The notes under the pieces were generated by a model that saw only the letters and a program-made list of their open reading frames with translations, searched no databases and was not told the origin of the DNA. Source: Halobacteria archaeon HArc-gm2 (GTDB taxonomy: Archaea; Halobacteriota; Halobacteria; Halobacteriales; Haloarculaceae). Taken from it: a stretch of 64,000 nucleotides of DNA. Below are positions 1 to 8,327 of the stretch, one piece after another (position 1 is the stretch's first letter; each line of letters starts with the position of its first letter). Made by a program: the position numbers and the translations under genes. Where the stretch lies: assembly GCA_025517465.1 (NCBI GenBank), contig JAOPKE010000007.1, positions 62,001 to 126,000 on the forward strand, read 5' to 3'.

Positions 1-83
1 TCGGCCGTGACCGCACCTACGAGATGCGCTGGCGGAACGACGAGCGACTCGCCGACCGGGTTCGCGACGCGCTGGGGCTGTAG
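1..83 (+). CDS. C-terminal fragment of an unknown protein (cut by window start)
   Basis: An open frame runs in from the left edge and stops at TAG 81-83. It encodes 26 residues ending in RWRNDERLADRVRDALGL. The composition (charged, Arg/Asp rich, high third-position GC) is that of real haloarchaeal coding sequence. Too little remains to name a family. Confidence 0.5.
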   Translation, partial: GRDRTYEMRWRNDERLADRVRDALGL

Positions 84-117
84 CGGGAGTGGCTCGCCGT
101 CAAGCGACTGCAGCCGG

Positions 118-207
118 TCACCACTTCGCCAGTCCGGCCCGGCCGTGGTGGTAAGTGAGGATGCCGAGGAAGGCGGCGACGTGAGTGAACGCCGTGGCGG
201 CGGCCGG
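118..207 (-). pseudogene. Relic of the 3' end of an MFS transporter gene
   Basis: Read on the minus strand, this stretch encodes about 28 codons ending FLGILTYHHGRAGLAKW and a TGA stop. The intact MFS gene 0.5 kb away (675-1943) ends FLGILSYDHGRAGLTKW plus stop, so the two tails align residue for residue. Upstream of the Ala-rich stretch the similarity disappears and there is no start codon. It is best read as the surviving tail of a duplicated or deleted MFS gene. Confidence 0.7.
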
Positions 208-248
208 CACCCCGCCGGGTTTATTTCACCGGGAAGTGGAGTAGCCGT

Positions 249-659
249 ATGTACAACCGGGACTGGTTCTGGGCGTCGGTGGACGACGTCCTCGCCGCTA
301 TCGGCTTCCTGTTCGTCCTGGTGCCGGTGCTGGGCGTGACGACGCGGTTCGCCGAACCTCCGGGCTCCGTCGAGTGGGTGGTCCTCGTCCTCCTGTCGGC
401 GGTCGCCGGCGCGGTGTATCGCCAGCGCGGTCACGACATCGGCGACCTCGGGAGCTTCGTTCTCGCGGCGACTATTGCCCTGTTTCCGGCCGTCGTGCTG
501 GTGACTGCGCTTCTCGCTCCCGTCGGACTGGCGGGGTCGGACGAGGGCGGCGTACTCATATTCGGCGTCGCGTACGCCATCGCGTACTGGTACGCCTACC
601 GCGGCGGTCGCGAGCGCGTCCGGGGAGGGGCGAGCGAGACGTCCGCCGAATCGGCGTGA
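249..659 (+). CDS. Small membrane protein, four predicted helices
   Basis: A 136-residue protein with four hydrophobic segments (about residues 12-33, 42-57, 68-92 and 99-115) and a short charged, Ser/Glu-rich cytoplasmic tail. No family is recognised. ATG at 249 is preceded by an AT-rich TTTATTTC element about 25-30 bases upstream (219-226), which fits a leaderless haloarchaeal promoter. It is convergent with the MFS gene, with stop codons 15 bases apart. Function unknown. Confidence 0.7.
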   Translation: MYNRDWFWASVDDVLAAIGFLFVLVPVLGVTTRFAEPPGSVEWVVLVLLSAVAGAVYRQRGHDIGDLGSFVLAATIALFPAVVLVTALLAPVGLAGSDEGGVLIFGVAYAIAYWYAYRGGRERVRGGASETSAESA

Positions 660-674
660 CCGGTGGCCAGACTG

Positions 675-1943
675 CTACCACTTCGTTAGCCCGGCGCGGC
701 CGTGGTCGTAGGAGAGGATTCCGAGGAACGCGAACACGCCGGTGAAGGCCGCGGCCGCGCCGAGGTAGAACACCCATTCCATGCCGGCGTTGGTCATGAG
801 CCAGCCGCCGGCAAGCGGTGCGAGAATCGAACCGGGCCGCCAGACGAGGTCACGGACGCCGAAACTGGCTGCGACGCCCGAACCGGTGCCCTCGTCGGCG
901 AACAGGGCCATGCTCGCCGGTTCGCGGATGGAGTCGGCCACGCCGAGGAGCCCCGTGACGACCAGTAGCGGAATGAATGCCGGCGAGAGGTCACCGAAGA
1001 AGGGGAAGACGGCCGGCAGCCCGAGCGCAGTGCCGATCGCGGGCGTGAACGGGACGACGATAGCGACGGCCCCGTAGAATAGCCCGCCGAGGAAGACGAA
1101 CCGTGCGCGGCCGAACCTGTCCGAGAGGCCGCCCATGTAGGGCTGACTGAGCATGTTAGTGAACTTCTCTGCGGAGACGATCACCGCCACGGCCGTCGCA
1201 CCGGCCGCCGCGGCGTTCCCCTCGGCGGTGAACCCGAGGCCGCCGCGTGCGACCGACACGCCGGCGAAAATGGGGACCCAGGTCCGGACGAGGGTCACGG
1301 CGACGGCGTACTGGGCGCGAAAACTCGTGATCGTGAGGATGCGGCGATTGAGCGCCATGTCGGAGAAGGCAAAGCCCTCGACGGTGGTCTCGTCGGGCTC
1401 GACCCAGCGCCACACCGCCGCGAACGCGCCGGCGGTGATGACCATCAGCACGCCGAACACCGCGCCGAAGCCGAAGGCGTCGTACAGCACGCCGGCGGAC
1501 ATCGCTCCGCCGATAGAGGCCGCGAAGCGCCAGGCGTTAGACACGCCGATGGTGTTCCCACGGCCGTCGTCTCGCGCGAGTTCGCCGACCAGCGCGAGTG
1601 CGAGTAACCCCGCCGTCGTCGCGGCGACGCCCTGGAGCCCTCTGACCAGAATGAATCCCAGGGACGTCCCGATGAACGGGAACGCGGCGTAGGCAGCGGT
1701 CGCCAGCCCCAGTCCGACGAGCAGGATGAACCGCTTGTCGAAGCGGTCCCCGAGGTACGCGACCGGGATGACCGCGACGGCCTGAGCCAGCGTCAGCCCG
1801 GTCACGAACATCCCGGCGACCAGCCCCGTCGCCCCCAGTAATTCGATGTAAGTGGATAGCAGTGTCAGCAGCGTCACCAGCCCGTAGGCGTTGGCGAAGC
1901 GGGTGAAAAACAACGCCCGTAGTTGTCGCTTCGTATCGGTCAC
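675..1943 (-). CDS. MFS transporter (probable drug/solute exporter)
   Basis: A 422-residue integral membrane protein with about twelve helices and the MFS loop signature LGDRFDKR between helices 2 and 3, echoed by LSDRFGRAR between helices 8 and 9. The GTG at 1943 (VTDTKRQLRALFFTRFANAYG) is chosen as start because a TATA-like TTTTTAG lies 26 bases upstream and a palindromic operator covers the start. An upstream in-frame start at 2006 would place the operator inside the coding sequence. Substrate is not predictable. The operator resembles the one before the TetR-MATE operon at 48.7 kb, so a role in drug efflux is plausible but inferred. Confidence 0.85.
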   Translation of the reverse strand: MTDTKRQLRALFFTRFANAYGLVTLLTLLSTYIELLGATGLVAGMFVTGLTLAQAVAVIPVAYLGDRFDKRFILLVGLGLATAAYAAFPFIGTSLGFILVRGLQGVAATTAGLLALALVGELARDDGRGNTIGVSNAWRFAASIGGAMSAGVLYDAFGFGAVFGVLMVITAGAFAAVWRWVEPDETTVEGFAFSDMALNRRILTITSFRAQYAVAVTLVRTWVPIFAGVSVARGGLGFTAEGNAAAAGATAVAVIVSAEKFTNMLSQPYMGGLSDRFGRARFVFLGGLFYGAVAIVVPFTPAIGTALGLPAVFPFFGDLSPAFIPLLVVTGLLGVADSIREPASMALFADEGTGSGVAASFGVRDLVWRPGSILAPLAGGWLMTNAGMEWVFYLGAAAAFTGVFAFLGILSYDHGRAGLTKW

Positions 1944-1959
1944 TGACTGTCTGGTCAGT
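1942..1959 (-). promoter_or_regulatory. Palindromic operator at the MFS start
   Basis: ACTGAC-TGTCTG-GTCAGT is an 18-base dyad covering the GTG start of the MFS gene. The TATA-like TTTTTAG on the minus strand (1966-1972) stands directly upstream. A protein bound here would block initiation. The half-site is close to that of the TetR-type operator at 48655-48672. Confidence 0.55.
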
Positions 1960-2003
1960 ACAGGACTAAAAACGCCTTTCGAATCGGTCGCCGTCTGCGA
2001 AAC

Positions 2004-2055
2004 CACCTTTTTCTTCGTCGGGTTTCCTCGCGAGCCTTCGGCTCGCTGCGGGAAC
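2004..2055. repeat. Dispersed intergenic repeat, copy 1
   Basis: The stretch beginning CACCTTTTTCTTCGTCGGG and ending CTCGCTGCGGGAAC is closely similar to 33521-33571, which begins CACGTTTTTCTTCCTCGGG and ends TTCGCTGCGGGAAC. Both copies lie in the gap beyond the 3' end of a gene (ileS here, a UDG gene there). It contains a small hairpin, CGAGCC-TTC-GGCTCG (2030-2044). Confidence 0.6.
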
Positions 2056-2064
2056 CTCTCCTCG

Positions 2065-2082
2065 AAAAATCTGGGCCAAAAA
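2065..2082 (-). terminator. Oligo-T terminator of ileS
   Basis: Two A5 runs on the plus strand (2065-2069, 2078-2082) read as T5 tracts on the minus strand, 30-47 bases beyond the ileS stop. Paired oligo-T tracts are the usual archaeal termination signal. Confidence 0.5.
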
Positions 2083-2111
2083 CGCGGCGCCTCACTGCGT
2101 TCGGCGCCGTA

Positions 2112-5100
2112 CTAGTCCGACGCTTCCGCCGACGCGACGGGCGCAATCGCGATGGTCATCTCGACGCCTTCCACGTCCCAGGTCTTGCGGTGGCCGTCCT
2201 CGACGCCGTCTATCTCGTCGGCGCGGACCTCCTCTTTGATCAGGTCCTCGTGCTCTCGCACCAGGCCATCGACGCGGTCGTCGGCGACGGAGAGATCGAG
2301 CGTAATCCGTTCCTCGATGTCCAGTTCCATGTCTTTCCGCATCTCCTGGACGCGGCGGACGACCTCGCGGGCGTACCCCTCGCTCTCGATGTCCTCGGTG
2401 AGCGTGGTGTCGACGTAGACGACGCCCGAGCCGTCCAGGGCCTCGAACTCCGTCCCGGAGACGGCGTCGGGCGTCTGGCGGCGGAAGGTGACCATCTCGT
2501 CGGTGATTTCGACCTCGTCGTCGAGCGTCTCGTTGACAGCGCTCTCCAGCGCCTCGAGGTCCGGGCCGTCGACGCGGGCGTCGTTGAGCGCCTGCATGAC
2601 CCGGCCGGCGTCGTCGCCGAACGCGGGCCCGAGGACGGACATGTCCGCCTTGGCGGAGTAGGCGAGTTCGCCCCAGGACTCGTCCGGGCCGAGAACCTCG
2701 ACCGAGCGGGCGTTGAGCCGGTCGGCGACGAGGTCCTCGTGGGCCGCGATGGCGTCGGCGACCGGCAGCGAGTCGGTGTCGACGACGACGCGCGTAACCG
2801 GCCAGCGGAGCTTGCGTTCGGCCTGCTGGCGGGCGTTGGAGCCGGCTTCCTCGACGGCGCGGACCGCCTCGACGCGTGTTTCGAGGTCGTCGTCGCGGAG
2901 GCGCTCGTCGGCCTCGGGCCAGTCGCACATGTGGACGGAGGGGTGCTCGCCGTCACCGGTGAGGTGGCCGTAAATCTCCTCGGCGACGAAGGGAGTGAAG
3001 GGCGCCAACAGCGCGACGACCTCGCGGAGCACCCGGTAGAGCGTGGCGTAGGCGGCCCGCTTGGACTCGCTGTCTTCCTCCTCCCACATCCGTTCGCGGA
3101 CGAGCTGGACGTAGTATCGGGAGACGTCCTCGACGACGAACTCCAGTACTTCGTCGATGGCCAGATCCTGGCGGTACTCCTCCATCGCCTCGGTGGCCTC
3201 GGCCGTGACGGTCTGGAGCCGGGAGAGCACCCATCGGTCCTCGATAGAGAGGTCGACGTCGTCGATGGAGACCGCGTCGGGGTCGAACCCGTCCATCCGC
3301 ATGTACGGCAGCGGGAAGCGGAAGACGTTCCAGAGGATGTTGAGCCGCCGTTGCATCTCCTGGGTCTCGTCGTAGGAGAACTGCATGTCCTCCCCGCGAG
3401 CGGTCAGCGAGAGCAGGAACGCCCGCATCGGGTCGGCGCCGTAGTCGTCGATGACCTCGCCGGGATCGACGCGGATGTCCTTGGACTTCGACATCGCGCG
3501 GCCGTCGGGCATCAGCGCGTGGCCGTGCATGAGGACGCGCTTGTACGGGCTCTCGCCGACGGCGGCGGTGCCCATCCCGAGCTGGGACCAGAACCAGCCC
3601 CGCGTCTGGTCGTGGGCCTCGAGGATGAGGTCCGCGGGCCACAGCTCCTCGAAGGCCTCGGTCTCCTCGGGGTAGTCCAGCGTCCCCCACGTCGCCACGG
3701 AGGAGTCGAGCCAGACGTCGAAGACGTCCGGGACGCGCTCGTAGGTGACGCCGTCCTCGGTGATGGTCAGGTCGTCGACGGTGTCCTTGTGGAGGTCGAC
3801 GTCGTCGGGGTCGACGTCCTGGTCGACGCGCTCGGCGAGTTCCTCGCGGTCGGCGACGACGACGGCCTCGTCCATGTCGCCGCTCCACGCGACCGGGTCA
3901 CCGCTCTCGTCCTCGGTGGGCAGCCAGATGGGGATGGGGATGCCCCAGTAGCGCTGCCGGGAGACGTTCCAGTCCGGCGCGTCCTCGACGAAGTCACGGA
4001 AGCGGTTCTCTCGGGCCCACTCGGGGTGCCACTCCGAGTCCCCGATGTTGTCCAGCAGGTCCTCCTTGACGTCGGTGATCGTGATGAACCACTGGTCGGT
4101 GACGATCTGGATAATGCCGGTATCACAGCGCCAGCAGTGGCCGTAGCTGTGAGAGGTCGTGCCGGCCGAGAGCATCAGCCCCTTGGACTGCAGGTCCGTG
4201 ATGATGCCGTCGTTAACGTCCTTGACGTACTCGCCGGCGTAGATGCCCGCCTCGTCGGTGTAGACGCCGTCGCCGCCGACGGGACAGAAGATGTCCAGGC
4301 CGAGTTCGCGGCCCCGCTCGAAGTCCTCCTCACCGTGGCCCGGCGCGGAGTGGACCAGTCCCGTGCGGTCCGCTTCGACGTAGTCGGCGTCGTACACCTG
4401 CAGGGCGCCCTCGAAGTCGTTCGAGCCGCCGCCCGGTGCGTCGGGCACCTCGTCGCGCAGCGGGTGCTCGTACTCCCAGCCGACCATCTCCTCGCCGGTC
4501 AGTTCCTCGACGACCTCGTAGTCGTCGTGGCCGGCCTCGTGCACGACGTCCTCGGCGCACTCCTCGGCGACGTAGAGCCGCTCCGTTCGGTCGCCTACGT
4601 CGACGTCGACGCCCACGTACTCCAGGTCGGCGTCCACGGCGACGAAGGTGTTGGCCGGGATGGTCCACGGCGTCGTCGTCCAGATGACGAGGAATCCCTC
4701 GCGCCCCTTCAAGGGGAATTTCACGTAGATAGACGGGTCTTCGACGTCCTCGTACTCGACCTCGTTGTTGGCGATGGCGGTCTCACAGCGCGGGCACTGC
4801 GTGATGGAACGCATCCCCTGCTCGACGAGGTTGCGCTCGTGGGCCCGCGCGAACCCCCACCAGGCCGCCTCCATGTACTCCGGATTGATCGTCTTGTACG
4901 GGTCGTCCCAGTCCATCCAGACGCCGAAGTCGATGAAGTCCGACTGCAGACTGTCGAGGCTTCCCTCGGCGAACTCCCGGCAGGCGTCGATGAAGTTCTC
5001 GACGCCGTAGGCCTCGATGTCCTTCTTGTTCGCGAAGTCCATCTCTTCCTCCACCTTCGTCTCGATGGGGAGGCCGTGCATGTCGTAGCCCGGGCGGTCG

Positions 5101-5354
5101 GTGACGTCGAACCCCTGCATCCGCTTGTAGCGGATGAAGACGTCCTTGAGGCTCTTGTTCCAGGCGTGGCCCATGTGGGCCGACCCGGAGGTGTACGGCG
5201 GCCCGTCGACGAAGAAGAAGTCCTCGCCGTCGGCCCGGTGCTCGACGGTTCGCTCGTAGGCGTCGACGTCGTCCCAGTACTCGAAAACCCGTTCCTCGAC
5301 GGCCTCGGGGTCGTACTGGTCGTCGACCTCTCCGAAACGGTCCGGAGAACTCAT
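2112..5354 (-). CDS. ileS: Isoleucyl-tRNA synthetase
   Basis: A class I aminoacyl-tRNA synthetase of 1080 residues, charging tRNA-Ile with isoleucine in the cytoplasm. The HIGH-type motif is HMGH (near residue 60, in SAHMGHAWNKS) and the KMSKS loop appears as AMSKSK near residue 620. The WWGF and CPRC/CWRCDTG cysteine motifs, the large editing domain between the catalytic halves, and the C-terminal anticodon-binding region are all present. ATG 5354 (MSSPDRFGEVDDQYDPEAVE) is preferred. An ATG 126 bases upstream adds an unconserved leader. Length is typical for an archaeal IleRS. It stands alone and has no visible link to the neighbouring respiratory island. Confidence 0.98.
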   Translation of the reverse strand: MSSPDRFGEVDDQYDPEAVEERVFEYWDDVDAYERTVEHRADGEDFFFVDGPPYTSGSAHMGHAWNKSLKDVFIRYKRMQGFDVTDRPGYDMHGLPIETKVEEEMDFANKKDIEAYGVENFIDACREFAEGSLDSLQSDFIDFGVWMDWDDPYKTINPEYMEAAWWGFARAHERNLVEQGMRSITQCPRCETAIANNEVEYEDVEDPSIYVKFPLKGREGFLVIWTTTPWTIPANTFVAVDADLEYVGVDVDVGDRTERLYVAEECAEDVVHEAGHDDYEVVEELTGEEMVGWEYEHPLRDEVPDAPGGGSNDFEGALQVYDADYVEADRTGLVHSAPGHGEEDFERGRELGLDIFCPVGGDGVYTDEAGIYAGEYVKDVNDGIITDLQSKGLMLSAGTTSHSYGHCWRCDTGIIQIVTDQWFITITDVKEDLLDNIGDSEWHPEWARENRFRDFVEDAPDWNVSRQRYWGIPIPIWLPTEDESGDPVAWSGDMDEAVVVADREELAERVDQDVDPDDVDLHKDTVDDLTITEDGVTYERVPDVFDVWLDSSVATWGTLDYPEETEAFEELWPADLILEAHDQTRGWFWSQLGMGTAAVGESPYKRVLMHGHALMPDGRAMSKSKDIRVDPGEVIDDYGADPMRAFLLSLTARGEDMQFSYDETQEMQRRLNILWNVFRFPLPYMRMDGFDPDAVSIDDVDLSIEDRWVLSRLQTVTAEATEAMEEYRQDLAIDEVLEFVVEDVSRYYVQLVRERMWEEEDSESKRAAYATLYRVLREVVALLAPFTPFVAEEIYGHLTGDGEHPSVHMCDWPEADERLRDDDLETRVEAVRAVEEAGSNARQQAERKLRWPVTRVVVDTDSLPVADAIAAHEDLVADRLNARSVEVLGPDESWGELAYSAKADMSVLGPAFGDDAGRVMQALNDARVDGPDLEALESAVNETLDDEVEITDEMVTFRRQTPDAVSGTEFEALDGSGVVYVDTTLTEDIESEGYAREVVRRVQEMRKDMELDIEERITLDLSVADDRVDGLVREHEDLIKEEVRADEIDGVEDGHRKTWDVEGVEMTIAIAPVASAEASD

Positions 5355-5476
5355 CGCCGGTCCCCCGTCTCGGTGACGTATCGGTCCATACGAGAAGGGA
5401 TCCACGCCGGGATTAAAGGGGAATCGATTGGGTGGGAGGGAGTGGCGAACCCCCGGTGCGCGAACGCAGCCCGATT

Positions 5477-6697
5477 TCACGCCGTCCGCTCACCGCGAAC
5501 CTGGTCGTGCCAGTGTCGTTCCCAGAACAGCGCAAGGACGACCCAGGCGTAGCAGAGCGTACCCAGGAGCACCGCGGTCCGTCCCGCTGTCGTCGCGAGC
5601 GGCTCGCTGGCAACCAGCCCGGCGACTTCCAGCGCGAGCCCCGCTGCGATAGCCCCGATGGAGGCGAACGCCGTCCGGTCGCCGACACCTTGAATACTCC
5701 CGACCGCGGGCGGGTAGAACTGGTAGGAGACGCCGACGATAGTCAGGCCGAGGAAGCCCGCGACGTTCAGCCGGTAGTGACCCTCTATCAGCGGCGCGCT
5801 GACCCCGTCGAACGCGAACACGACTCCGAGCGCGACGCCGACGAGGCCGGCGATAGCGCCCGCCAGCACGCCGTAGAACCCGACGCGGTCCCTGTCGCTT
5901 CGCCGGAAGAGCCACAGGTACGCGATGGCGAACCCGCCCACCGCTATTCCCTCCAGGGCCGCGCCGACCCGGAACCAGATCCCCCCGTACAACGTCGTCG
6001 CGAGAATCGCTGGTGCGACGGCGCCCGCCGGGAGGACGACGGCGACGAGTGGGCGCGGCGGCGACGCGACGAGGAAGCGCGGCAGCAGTCTGAAGCCGAC
6101 AGCGAGCACCATCAGCGTGGCCGTCCCGGCGGCCAGGAGATGGGTGACTCGTGGGGAGAATCCGTCGACCAGCGGGGGTAACGGCGTCCACAGCGCGAGC
6201 GTGCCGTACGTGCCGACGGCCAGATAGGCCAGCGCGACGGGAACGAACAGGTTCGCCCAGCGGTCGACGGGCCGACGGTGCTCGTTCGCACCGCCCGTCG
6301 CCGTCTCGGCGCCGGTGAGGTTGTCGCGGACGGTCCAGCCGAGCGCGGCGAGGAAGACGGCGACGCCACCGGTCCACAGCGCGGCTCCAGCGGTGCCGAC
6401 GAGGGACGGAACGCCAGGCACGGTGGCGGCGGCCAGCGCCAGGCAGAGCGTCCCGACCGCCGTCAGCGGCAGGTGGACGGCCGGTGCTCGTGGAATCGCC
6501 AGCTGTCGGTCGAAGTACGAGGGGACCAGCGAGTACGCCTTGCCGAAGAGGACGTGAAAGACGAAGCCGTAGAGACCGAGCGCGACGCCGACGCGGCGGG
6601 GGAGACCGGCCAGCGTCGCCAGTTGCCAGGCGACGAACGACAGCGCGCCGAACGCGACGAACAGGCGCGCCCACCGCGACGTCGTGGCCGCGGTCAT
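5477..6697 (-). CDS. Multi-helix membrane protein, NnrS / haem-copper-oxidase-subunit-I-like
   Basis: A 406-residue protein with about twelve hydrophobic segments, no soluble domain, and histidines in helices in contexts such as FHVLFGKAYSLVPSYF, THLLAAGTATLM and EGHYRLNVAGFLGLT. These H/G/P patterns recall NnrS and the haem-copper oxidase subunit I-like proteins found in haloarchaeal respiratory clusters. A second protein of this type is encoded at 15518-16813. The canonical HPEVY copper site is absent, so it is not a functional terminal oxidase. ATG 6697 is used, though GTG 6703 is also possible. It lies downstream of the CGCGG gene on the same strand, 94 bases apart, and may be cotranscribed. 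A role in NO/nitrogen-oxide metabolism is inferred. Confidence 0.6.
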   Translation of the reverse strand: MTAATTSRWARLFVAFGALSFVAWQLATLAGLPRRVGVALGLYGFVFHVLFGKAYSLVPSYFDRQLAIPRAPAVHLPLTAVGTLCLALAAATVPGVPSLVGTAGAALWTGGVAVFLAALGWTVRDNLTGAETATGGANEHRRPVDRWANLFVPVALAYLAVGTYGTLALWTPLPPLVDGFSPRVTHLLAAGTATLMVLAVGFRLLPRFLVASPPRPLVAVVLPAGAVAPAILATTLYGGIWFRVGAALEGIAVGGFAIAYLWLFRRSDRDRVGFYGVLAGAIAGLVGVALGVVFAFDGVSAPLIEGHYRLNVAGFLGLTIVGVSYQFYPPAVGSIQGVGDRTAFASIGAIAAGLALEVAGLVASEPLATTAGRTAVLLGTLCYAWVVLALFWERHWHDQVRGERTA

Positions 6698-6791
6698 GGC
6701 CACCTACTCGCCGCAGTCATCGCTCAGTCCTCGTCGCAGTCATGACTCGGCCCTCGCCGCGCTCATCGTTCCGCTCGCTCCATGCGTCCCG

Positions 6792-7097
6792 TTACTGTAC
6801 GTGGGCCCTTGTAACGTGACCGCCGCAGCCGCACTGTTCGACGTACTCGTAGTCGACCTCGTCGCCGAACTGCTCGTCGAGGTGGGGGAAGAGATACTCC
6901 TCGGGGTGGCCGTGGTCGCCGTGGGTGACGAGGTTGACGTGGTTGCCCGGCGCGGTGTGCTCGACGGCGTCCGCGGCGTGGGCCAGCACGAGCGCACGGT
7001 CCTCGCCGTGGTGGGGTTTCTCCAGGTTCGCCGACCAGCTGTTGTCGTGGACGTGGTCGGTGACCGGTTCGACGTCGTCGTGGGAGACGGCGGTCAT
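6792..7097 (-). CDS. CGCGG-family candidate RiPP precursor
   Basis: A 101-residue, His/Asp-rich protein ending VEQCGCGGHVTRAHVQ, with its only two cysteines in the CGCGG motif (residues 89-93). Haloarchaeal proteins with this tail have been proposed as substrates of radical-SAM/SPASM enzymes (CGCGG family, from memory). ATG 7097 is the likely start: the CGAAC-N2-GTTCG box at 7136-7147 ends exactly 38 bases upstream, as at other island genes, and the 15 residues that an upstream start would add run into the box. Radical-SAM genes lie 13 kb away, not adjacent. An alternative is a metal-binding protein using the many His residues and the two Cys. Confidence 0.7.
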   Translation of the reverse strand: MTAVSHDDVEPVTDHVHDNSWSANLEKPHHGEDRALVLAHAADAVEHTAPGNHVNLVTHGDHGHPEEYLFPHLDEQFGDEVDYEYVEQCGCGGHVTRAHVQ

Positions 7098-7135
7098 ACC
7101 TGATCGGTGGCGCCGGGCGGAGAAGGCACCCAGGA

Positions 7136-7147
7136 CGAACATGTTCG
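7136..7147. promoter_or_regulatory. CGAAC-AT-GTTCG box (NarO-type)
   Basis: CGAACATGTTCG is a perfect 12-base palindrome, 38 bases before the ATG of the CGCGG gene. It abuts the stop of the SRPBCC gene at 7149. Confidence 0.75.
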
Positions 7148-7148
7148 C

Positions 7149-7562
7149 CTACGCCGGGCCCGATTCGAGCCAGTCGAACTGGTTGGTCAGTTCGACGCGG
7201 CGCTGGCGCTTGATGACGGTCGCGTCCAGCAGCGGCCCGATGAGGCGGGCCTGCAGCGCGAAGTCGGTGGTGGCGCTGACCTCGACGCCGTCGGCCGTCT
7301 CCTCGAGGTAGTAGCGCGTGGCCATCTCCTCGAAGATGCCGTCGCGCTGCTCGTAGGCCAGCACCGTGTCCGCTTCCTCGAACAGGTCGAGGACCAGTTC
7401 GATGGTCGCCAGGCCGACGCTGTTGGCGATGGTGACGGTGTCGCCGTCGACCGTCACGTCGTCGAACTTCCCAGCGCGCATGAACGCCCCGACGTCGCCC
7501 ATCGCTGCACGGACCTCATCGGGGTCGCGCTCTATCTCTCGCGTCACTGTGACTGATTGCAT
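7149..7562 (-). CDS. SRPBCC-superfamily small protein
   Basis: A 137-residue protein. The N-terminal strand pattern (SVTVTREIERDPDEVRAAMG) and the alternating strand architecture followed by a long C-terminal segment match the START/SRPBCC (polyketide cyclase/dehydrase) fold, which binds hydrophobic ligands. No catalytic residues are identifiable. It is divergent from the HTH_10 gene at 7674, and a palindromic box (7624-7635) lies in the shared promoter, 61 bases from this start. It may be cotranscribed with the CGCGG gene just downstream, although that gene has its own box. Confidence 0.65.
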   Translation of the reverse strand: MQSVTVTREIERDPDEVRAAMGDVGAFMRAGKFDDVTVDGDTVTIANSVGLATIELVLDLFEEADTVLAYEQRDGIFEEMATRYYLEETADGVEVSATTDFALQARLIGPLLDATVIKRQRRVELTNQFDWLESGPA

Positions 7563-7623
7563 GGCAGGGGGTACTCGGCCTCCACAGTCGAAGCTTGTGG
7601 GACCAAAAGTAATGCACCTGTCC

Positions 7624-7635
7624 CGAACATGTTCG
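7624..7635. promoter_or_regulatory. CGAAC-AT-GTTCG box in divergent promoter
   Basis: CGAACATGTTCG lies 38 bases upstream of ATG 7674 (HTH_10 regulator) and 61 bases upstream of the divergent SRPBCC start. No TATA box is visible between the box and 7674. Confidence 0.75.
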
Positions 7636-7673
7636 GCAACACTGATGGGGACGAGGGGCGAAGATGTTCGAAT

Positions 7674-8327
7674 ATGCCAGAGGCGAAACTGCGGCTCACG
7701 ATCCCCGAGGGCATCTGGATCGGCGACATCACCCGCCACAACCCCGACACGCGGGTCCGCGTGCTGGCGGCTATCCCCGACGAACTCAGCGGCGTCGGAC
7801 TGGCCGAGATCACGGGACCGGCCGCCGCTACCGTGGTGGCCGAGATGGTCGACGAGGAGGAGCTGACGAACGTCGAGACGCTCCAGCACCGCGACGGCGA
7901 GGCGCTCGTCCAGTTCGAGACGACCAATCCCCTGCTCCTGTTCCCGGCGCGCGGGTCGGGGATCCCGCTCCAGATGCCGTTCGACATCCTGGACGGCGAG
8001 GCGTGCTGGGAGGTGACGGCGCCCAACGAACGCCTCTCCGAGCTGGGCGAGCAACTGGAGGAGTTCGGCATCCAGTTCACCGTCGACTACGTCCACCAGT
8101 ACACCGCGAGCGATCAGGTGCTGACGGACCGTCAGCGCGAGATCGTCCGGGCCGCCGTCGCGGAAGGGTACTACGACACGCCGCGGGGCTGTTCGTTGAC
8201 CGAACTGGCCGAGGCGGTGGGCATCGCCAAGTCATCCTGTAGCGACACGCTCCACCGCGCCGAAGAGACCATCGTCAAGGAGTTCGTCGAGCGACAGCTC
8301 ACCGAGGAGCCGGTGGCGTCCGCGTGA
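7674..8327 (+). CDS. HTH_10 (Bat-type) transcriptional regulator
   Basis: A 217-residue protein. The C-terminal 60 residues are an HTH_10 domain: VLTDRQREIVRAAVAEGYYD, then SLTELAEAVGIAKSSCSDTL. That is the DNA-binding module of Bat/DmsR-type haloarchaeal regulators. The N-terminal two thirds is a sensor-like region with no recognised domain and few cysteines. ATG 7674 is chosen because the palindromic box ends 38 bases upstream. Its 3' end overlaps that of the convergent NarO-like gene by 29 bases. Being under the same box, it is probably a downstream regulator in the island. Confidence 0.8.
   Translation: MPEAKLRLTIPEGIWIGDITRHNPDTRVRVLAAIPDELSGVGLAEITGPAAATVVAEMVDEEELTNVETLQHRDGEALVQFETTNPLLLFPARGSGIPLQMPFDILDGEACWEVTAPNERLSELGEQLEEFGIQFTVDYVHQYTASDQVLTDRQREIVRAAVAEGYYDTPRGCSLTELAEAVGIAKSSCSDTLHRAEETIVKEFVERQLTEEPVASA

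Noticed and set aside
2190..5552. Very long plus-strand open frame opposite ileS
   Set aside because: It is the antisense shadow of a high-GC gene, has no family resemblance, and ileS is unambiguous on the other strand.
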